Part shown: positions 63,053-64,000 of the stretch, piece by piece
How positions within the stretch are numbered: position 1 is the first letter of the stretch
Layout of the letters: each line of letters begins with the position of its first letter
DNA from: Tsuneonella troitsensis
GTDB taxonomy: Bacteria; Pseudomonadota; Alphaproteobacteria; Sphingomonadales; Sphingomonadaceae
Reading direction: 5' to 3'
Length of the DNA stretch: 64,000 nt
Assembly: GCF_001441535.1 (NCBI RefSeq)
Contig: NZ_LMAU01000006.1
Span: 1-64,000 of the forward strand
Position numbers and translations under genes: made by a program
Notes under the pieces: generated by a model
What the model was told of the DNA's origin: nothing
What the model saw: only the letters and a program-made list of their open reading frames with translations
The model's database searches: none

Positions 63053-63612
63053 TCGCTGGCCTCCAGACAAACCTTGAGCTGCGCCAACCCGCGCCGGATA
63101 CGGCTTTTCATCGTGCCGAGCGGCACGCCGAGCCTGTCGGCCAGATCGGCGTAGGTAAAGCCACCGAAGAAGGCCTCGCGGATGCTGGACTTCTGGGAAT
63201 CGTCGAGCGTGTCGAGACACTGGTGGATGCGGGCTGTCCCCTCTGCATCGATCATGACCTGCTCGGCCAGCGGGGAACCGTCCGCGACCTCGGCGGCCGA
63301 TTCGATGGGTTCGGTCGGGCCGCGCGTGCGCAGGCGCCGCAGCCGGTCGATCGCGCGATTGCGTGCCAGTACGGCCACCCAGGTTATCGGACTCGCTCTC
63401 GCGGGATCGAACCGGTCGGCCCGGCGCCAGAGCGTGAGGTAGACGTCCTGCAAGGTATCCTCGGCTTCCTTTCGGTCACCCAAGATACGCAGGCAGATGC
63501 CGAAAAGCTTCGCCGAGGTCGCGCGGTAGACGTAATCGAGCGCCGACTTGTCGCCCGCGCCGATGCGGACGATGGCCGAAGCGAGGCGGGCACGGGCGTC
63601 GTCGGCGTTCAC
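63049..63612 (-). CDS. ECF RNA polymerase sigma factor, SigK-like
   Basis: The product has 187 residues from GTG 63612 (GGTGGG upstream); a longer frame to 63672 adds residues not typical of the family. Region 2 reads ALDYVYRATSAKLFGICLRILGDRKEAEDTLQDVYLTLWRRADRFDP with a following WVAVLARNRAIDRLR. Region 4 reads SIREAFFGGFTYADLADRLGVPLGTMKSRIRRGL. It directs transcription of a small regulon, expected to include the downstream fasciclin gene, and is inhibited by the co-encoded RskA-type protein. No promoter match could be verified. Confidence 0.93.
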   Translation of the reverse strand: MNADDARARLASAIVRIGAGDKSALDYVYRATSAKLFGICLRILGDRKEAEDTLQDVYLTLWRRADRFDPARASPITWVAVLARNRAIDRLRRLRTRGPTEPIESAAEVADGSPLAEQVMIDAEGTARIHQCLDTLDDSQKSSIREAFFGGFTYADLADRLGVPLGTMKSRIRRGLAQLKVCLEASE

Positions 63613-63673
63613 GCGCCCACCATCCAAAGGTCCGGCTTCGTGTGCAAGTCCGAATCGAGACCGTTCGCGCAAT

Positions 63674-64000
63674 TCACGTCGATAATGCCGTCAATCGATC
63701 GCGCAGTTCGGCGATATCGATGCCAAGGGCGGATACGTCGGGTATTCCCTCCAGTTGCGGAAGCGCCCGTGCTGCGTATTTGGCCGCATCGTCGGCGCGT
63801 CGTGCGAGGTCGAAGACGAGCGCCTTCGCCGCGTCGAGTTGCGGGTCCGGGCCGAACACGCCTTCGTCGGGAAGCGCTTCCGAGATCGGCAGGGCCACTT
63901 CGAGCCTTTCGACCCGGCGGAACCATCCAACCAGGAAAAGGTAATCGACCGGCTGCACCGCGATGAAGTTCGGCTGTTCCAACTGTTGCTCGAGAGCGAC
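63674..64000 (-). CDS. Hypothetical protein, N-terminus beyond the window
   Basis: The minus-strand frame is open through the window end, so the gene is truncated on the right; the TTG at 63982 is probably internal. The visible C-terminal ~108 residues read PNFIAVQPVDYLFLVGWFRRVERLEVALPISE, then an acidic-to-helical tail (DAAKALVFDLARRADDAAKYAARAL). No family is recognised. It is 61 bp upstream of the ECF sigma gene in the same direction. Confidence 0.6.
   Translation of the reverse strand, partial: VALEQQLEQPNFIAVQPVDYLFLVGWFRRVERLEVALPISEALPDEGVFGPDPQLDAAKALVFDLARRADDAAKYAARALPQLEGIPDVSALGIDIAELRDRLTALST

Overview
The window is chromosomal DNA from a high-GC alphaproteobacterium, most likely a sphingomonad of the Erythrobacteraceae/Sphingomonadaceae type. 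The evidence is protein family content and gene order: a Lap/Bap-type type I secretion adhesin locus, a TonB-dependent receptor, tig-clpP-clpX, pyrB next to a degenerate dihydroorotase, a ParA/SPOR cluster, Bfd-Bfr, and many TTG/GTG starts with ATGA/GTGA overlaps. The genus is inferred from gene content and cannot be fixed without a 16S gene or a search.

Layout. (1) 1-11.5 kb: the C-terminal part of a giant repeat adhesin with its own type I secretion system (OmpA-like protein, TolC-like channel, ABC transporter, SleB-type wall hydrolase, HlyD-like adaptor) and a convergent LapG-type periplasmic protease. (2) 11.8-31.2 kb: a long block whose enzymes converge on peptidoglycan fragments, peptides and D-amino acids: TonB receptor, AmpG-like permease, class C beta-lactamase-fold hydrolase, PBP4-type DacB, an amidohydrolase fused to a CIA30-like domain, a D-aminoacylase-type lipoprotein, DgcA, DgcN, a LysR regulator and a complete oppABCDF-type oligopeptide importer. 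(3) 31.45-41.02 kb: a 9.52 kb integrated element bounded by perfect 53-bp repeats of the 3' half of tRNA-Val(CAC). It carries integrase, AlpA, TOPRIM/SF3 primase-helicase, a large inverted repeat next to the primase, a ProQ/FinO protein, a P27-like small terminase, two small ORFs, an HK97 prohead protease, an HK97 major capsid protein, an Mrr-like restriction endonuclease and two unknown small genes. It has no large terminase, portal, connector or tail genes. I read it as a compact capsid-encoding phage satellite, and it is the most interesting object here. (4) 41.0-64.0 kb: core chromosome: intact tRNA-Val, sppA, pyrB plus a metal-site-deficient dihydroorotase, a VTT membrane protein, a ParA/SPOR/TPR cluster, a DUF418 protein, bfd-bfr, PilZ, der, a CHAP protein, DUF3297, tRNA-Leu(TAG), trigger factor with a lysine-rich tail, an amidase, clpP, clpX, a frameshifted GNAT gene, and a fasciclin / anti-sigma / ECF sigma locus.

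How the genes work together. The first 11 kb would export, retain and release a biofilm adhesin. The second block would capture cell-wall peptides and turn their D-residues into usable L-amino acids. The satellite probably replicates with its own primase, makes its own capsid shell and depends on a helper phage for packaging motor and tail. Both the first base and the last base of the window cut through genes.
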